NCBI GenBank assembly: GCA_018873245.2
Contig: JAEMBT020000002.1
Location: 1,556,001 to 1,620,000 of the forward strand
Direction: 5' to 3'
Origin: Archegozetes longisetosus
Taxonomy: Eukaryota > Arthropoda > Arachnida > Sarcoptiformes > Trhypochthoniidae
DNA: 64,000 bases
Part shown: positions 60,497 through 64,000 of the stretch, in pieces
How positions within the stretch are numbered: the stretch's first letter is position 1
Layout: the number at the start of each line of letters is the position of its first letter
Translations under genes and position numbers: made by a program
The notes under the pieces: model-generated
What the model was told of the DNA's origin: nothing
The model's database searches: none
What the model saw: only the letters and a program-made list of their open reading frames with translations

Positions 60497-63400
60497 CAAT
60501 AATTCATTTATTATCATTTACATATTTGTATTTTGTCGTGTTAGTTCTAGAGAGTTCTAAATTGAAAAATTGGTAGCTATTCCAATTGAAACAGCAAATT
60601 CAGAATAAAAATTGGTTGAAACGTATATAACAAAAGACTCGGAAATCTATTTCTATGTTTAAGATATTGTTTATTGTAATAGAAAGAGGTTTCCGGAGAT
60701 CCTATGGGGAGTTGGTACCCTGTGAAATATATCATGTTATATATCAATCGAAAGCTCTCGTAAAGCTGAGCAATAGTCTTGCTGGTCACACCCTTAACAC
60801 TTGGCGCTTGACCCTTAACACAAAGAATTCCGACTAGAACTTTTTGGATTATCATATTAGGCTATGTACTGTTACAAAAGCATTAATGAGCTACTCGGAA
60901 CACTATGTATTAAGCATTGAGTTTAACGATTAAAGAATTTTAATCTTTAGAAAACTTACTCAACAATAACAAAACATGAGTTTTATCCTATCTTTGAATA
61001 CACTTGGTTGCTGTGACTCAACATACCAAATCTCATGTTTCTATGTTTAATAGTTTTCGAGCTCCCAAAGTTTTAGGATATTTTAGGTTTTTACATCCCT
61101 CACCTTTAGATATGAAAAGATATTAAGGTGCTATTATACTTCATTGAACCACCTCAATGTGTTGGTAAAGTCACCATGTCTGAACTCAACCAGGTGCCAA
61201 CTCACTATGGATCTTCAGACAACTTCTTTTCCAAAAAATTTAAAAATTTGTTTTGTTGAACATTTTAGCCTATATTGAAATTAACTTTAAACTCTATAAA
61301 CAATCGACTGCTCTTGTATTGGTAATTAATCACATTCAGAGCATACACTTTTAAAGCTCGATTGTATAATTGATTATTTCAGACATTTAGTAATTTTAAC
61401 TGAAATAATCTTCAGTTATGCTTTTGAAGAATAAATTAAACCTTATTCTCACACTATCACTCGATCGACTTATTTCTCGCATTGAGGTGAAGATATATAT
61501 CACAATATACTCTGCATATTTTGAGACAAAATTCAAAAATATTAACTCTGAGTAAGATCATTTTGATCCACAAAGACTCAGATATTTTTCACATATAAAT
61601 GATTATCTATAAACTTTTAATAAAAATTATTGGATATTTCCTAAGGACTGTTAAAAATTTTTGAAAATGAATTTGAGTTTTAAGCACCACATAAATCTCT
61701 AGACCACTTTCCGAATTCGGATACAGAACTCTAGACTCATTTTAGTCTCAATAACATGAAATTTGTAATAGCAACGAGAAAGATTGTATTGTTGTACCAA
61801 AACTTTGTCTTACGCATTACCTTTGTAGCAGATTTCATCAATAAACTTTTAATACGACATCGAATATTCTGTAAGTTTCTTAGTAACAACTGTTATTGTC
61901 TGTTGGAAAGTATCTCATGAGAAAAGCATCTTTTCTACTGTAGTTGATACCGCGAAGTTTCAATTTATTGAGTGTATTTACTTCAAAATTCATATTTAAG
62001 TAATCTAGTAGTACCTGAAAAATTTTCTAATGATAGTCCTGACTTTGTATCTTTCATGAATGGAATTAAAACTTGTCCCTTATTTTATGTAAGCAAAATA
62101 AATTGAATTGTTTTAAATGCAAAACTGACAAACTATAAAATATGTTTTCAGAGTTTTGTTTTCACGATTATATTCTTGAAGCTATCTATATAAAGCTAAT
62201 TGTTTATTGAATTTTGAAATCAAATGAGCCAGCTAGGTTCTAAGGAATTCTAGGAGAGTACTTGAAAACTTTTTTGATCGATTCGCTTTCAATTTTTTCT
62301 ATCCAATTGTTTTTATTCAATTTATTTGTATTTTGTTCGTGCATTTATTTGAATAATGAAAATAAAACTAGAATTCAATTACTTATTTGATTATCGAGAT
62401 TCGATAAAAGTTGAAGCAACAACTTTTTATTTTGACAGTTTCCTGAATATTGTAATTTTGAAACATTTGACCTTAAATTTCTATTATTTTTATTCAATAA
62501 ATTAAGTTGTAAAATATGCATTAATTAATGATATTCGATTTAATTTACATTAATCCATAAGTTCGTTTTATAACTTATATTTATATGAGAATAATGGACT
62601 CAGGTCAAGTTTTATTATTGTACTCATCACATAACTTGATGCTAAAATTGGATCCTTACTGAACATTACATACAGATACCACAATTTAGTAATGTTTAAC
62701 AATATTGTACTTGATCAAATCATTTGTAATTCATATAAGGTTACATTTCAATACAAGTTTCACAATAAGTTATTTTTCAAACTTAAAACTAAAATTTTAG
62801 TCAACATTTAATGTAATTTGAATGCAAAGTGAGCTCAACTATTGTTTTGCATATGAGTTGGGAAGCCAGTCAATAAAATAGAGGACCGTACGAGTTCATT
62901 GTTGTGCTAATCAATAAATAAAACAATCATTTTATTCAGCTCTAATATCTGGGCGTATTTGTTGAAAAACATTTTCAAATTGATTCTGTGCTAAAATTGA
63001 AATGTATGAAAAACTTTGAGATCTGTGAAAATAATTAAAATTGGATTTTATTTCTACTAATATTTAATTCTAATAGAAGTACAAATACAAGTAATAATGC
63101 ATAATATACGATATCAAATATTATTACATAAATTGATTCTAAAAAATTTACATCAATTTAAGTCTTTAGTTAAATATTTATCAAAGAAATTATAGTCCAG
63201 TTTAGGTCAATATTTGCTTAAATTTATACAAATAAATAAGTTTTACTTTAAAAATATTTCTAGTTATCAATCGTTTGCTTTTAATAACTTCTACTCAAAT
63301 ATATTAGGAATGAGTACAAAAAGTTGCAGTTTTTCTCATTAAACCAAAACTTATGATTATTAGACATTTAAGTAATTTTACAGAAAGTTTTTTCAGTACT

Positions 63401-64000
63401 ACATCTGATAACCAGCTATTCTAAGTAATTTAAATGCAATACTCATCGAATAGAGTCTAAACTTTTACGCATTGTATGAAATTTGAAGTTAACAAAATAT
63501 TGCGAACGAAGAGAGACTTTGGGGAATCATGCACTCATGTTTTAGGGTTTTATCTTATAAACAGATACTTTATACAATCACACTCAATAGAATACATTTA
63601 TTAAGTATTGCATAGGATTACAAAACTTTACTTTTAGGGAAATATTAGAGGAATAGAAAATTTGAAGAGTATTCGTAGCTCTATTAATCAAACTAATCTC
63701 GGATTTTGTGCCATATATTTATGTGAGACATTCAAATGAATCAAATGTCTCTTTAAAACAATTACTGGACGTACAGTTAATGCATTTATCAAATAACAGT
63801 AAGTCTACGAGTTTCACAAAATTACAATAATCTTATAATAAATATATTTTATACAGTACTCAAATAGATATTTTTTCAAATTCAAATTTTCATATTCTTG
63901 TGGATTACAAGTTTTTCTTAACGTTCAAAAGAATGAAAGAATTGCATATATCTTAAAACATTTTGGAACCGATTTTTATTTGGAAGGAGATTAATAGGGA
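60497..64000. other. Intergenic, no gene recognised
   Basis: AT-rich. Open frames near 60577-60855 occur on both strands over the same bases and show no family features. No transposon ends or long inverted repeats were recognised by eye. Confidence 0.4.

Noticed and set aside
60577-60855. Overlapping open frames on both strands
   Set aside because: No domain, no splice context and mutual overlap; chance open sequence.

Overview
The window is eukaryotic, about 70% AT, and most likely from an arthropod, probably a mite or other chelicerate. The grounds are many short spliced introns (roughly 50-440 bp), decayed mariner, Tc1 and hAT transposons, CCTAA-type telomere-like units at 24-48, and divergent ionotropic-receptor (IR) and gustatory-receptor-like genes. 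The species cannot be named from the sequence.

Layout. 495-3383 (-): five-exon beta-glucuronidase. 4780-7715: two decayed IR copies and the first copy of an unnamed repeat containing a 29-bp-stem hairpin. 8145-8928: a terminal-inverted-repeat (TIR) transposon that carries two exons and the intron between them of a hexokinase gene. 9765-11639: a Tc1/mariner-superfamily element. 10512-29818: a giant near-perfect palindrome with arms of about 9.58 kb and a 144-bp unique spacer. Each arm reads outward and holds a secreted CAP protein gene, a transposon with 8-bp target duplications, a retrotransposon fragment, an intact five-exon IR gene and part of the Tc1-like element. 29819-31570: second copy of the hairpin repeat, split by a mariner. 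33-36 kb: foldback elements around a small secreted six-cysteine protein. 36553-40085: decayed hAT element. 40-43 kb: foldbacks and a tRNA-like unit. 45795-52247: two tandem paralogous genes for large proteins with serial Myb/SANT-like modules. 52.7-58.9 kb: a hAT remnant, several MITEs and another decayed IR gene. 59161-60496 (+): a three-exon gustatory-receptor-like gene. The last 3.5 kb shows no gene.

Functional themes are chemosensation (intact IR and GR genes plus three decayed IR copies), secreted proteins (CAP, six-Cys, beta-glucuronidase) and heavy mobile-element activity. The strongest leads are the palindrome, the hexokinase-capturing transposon, the hairpin repeat whose two copies have different but self-complementary stems, the serial Myb/SANT-like gene pair, and a transposon family with 8-bp target duplications and internally repeated ends. 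Exon boundaries were read by eye from GT/AG sites, frame continuity and family resemblance; there is no transcript evidence.
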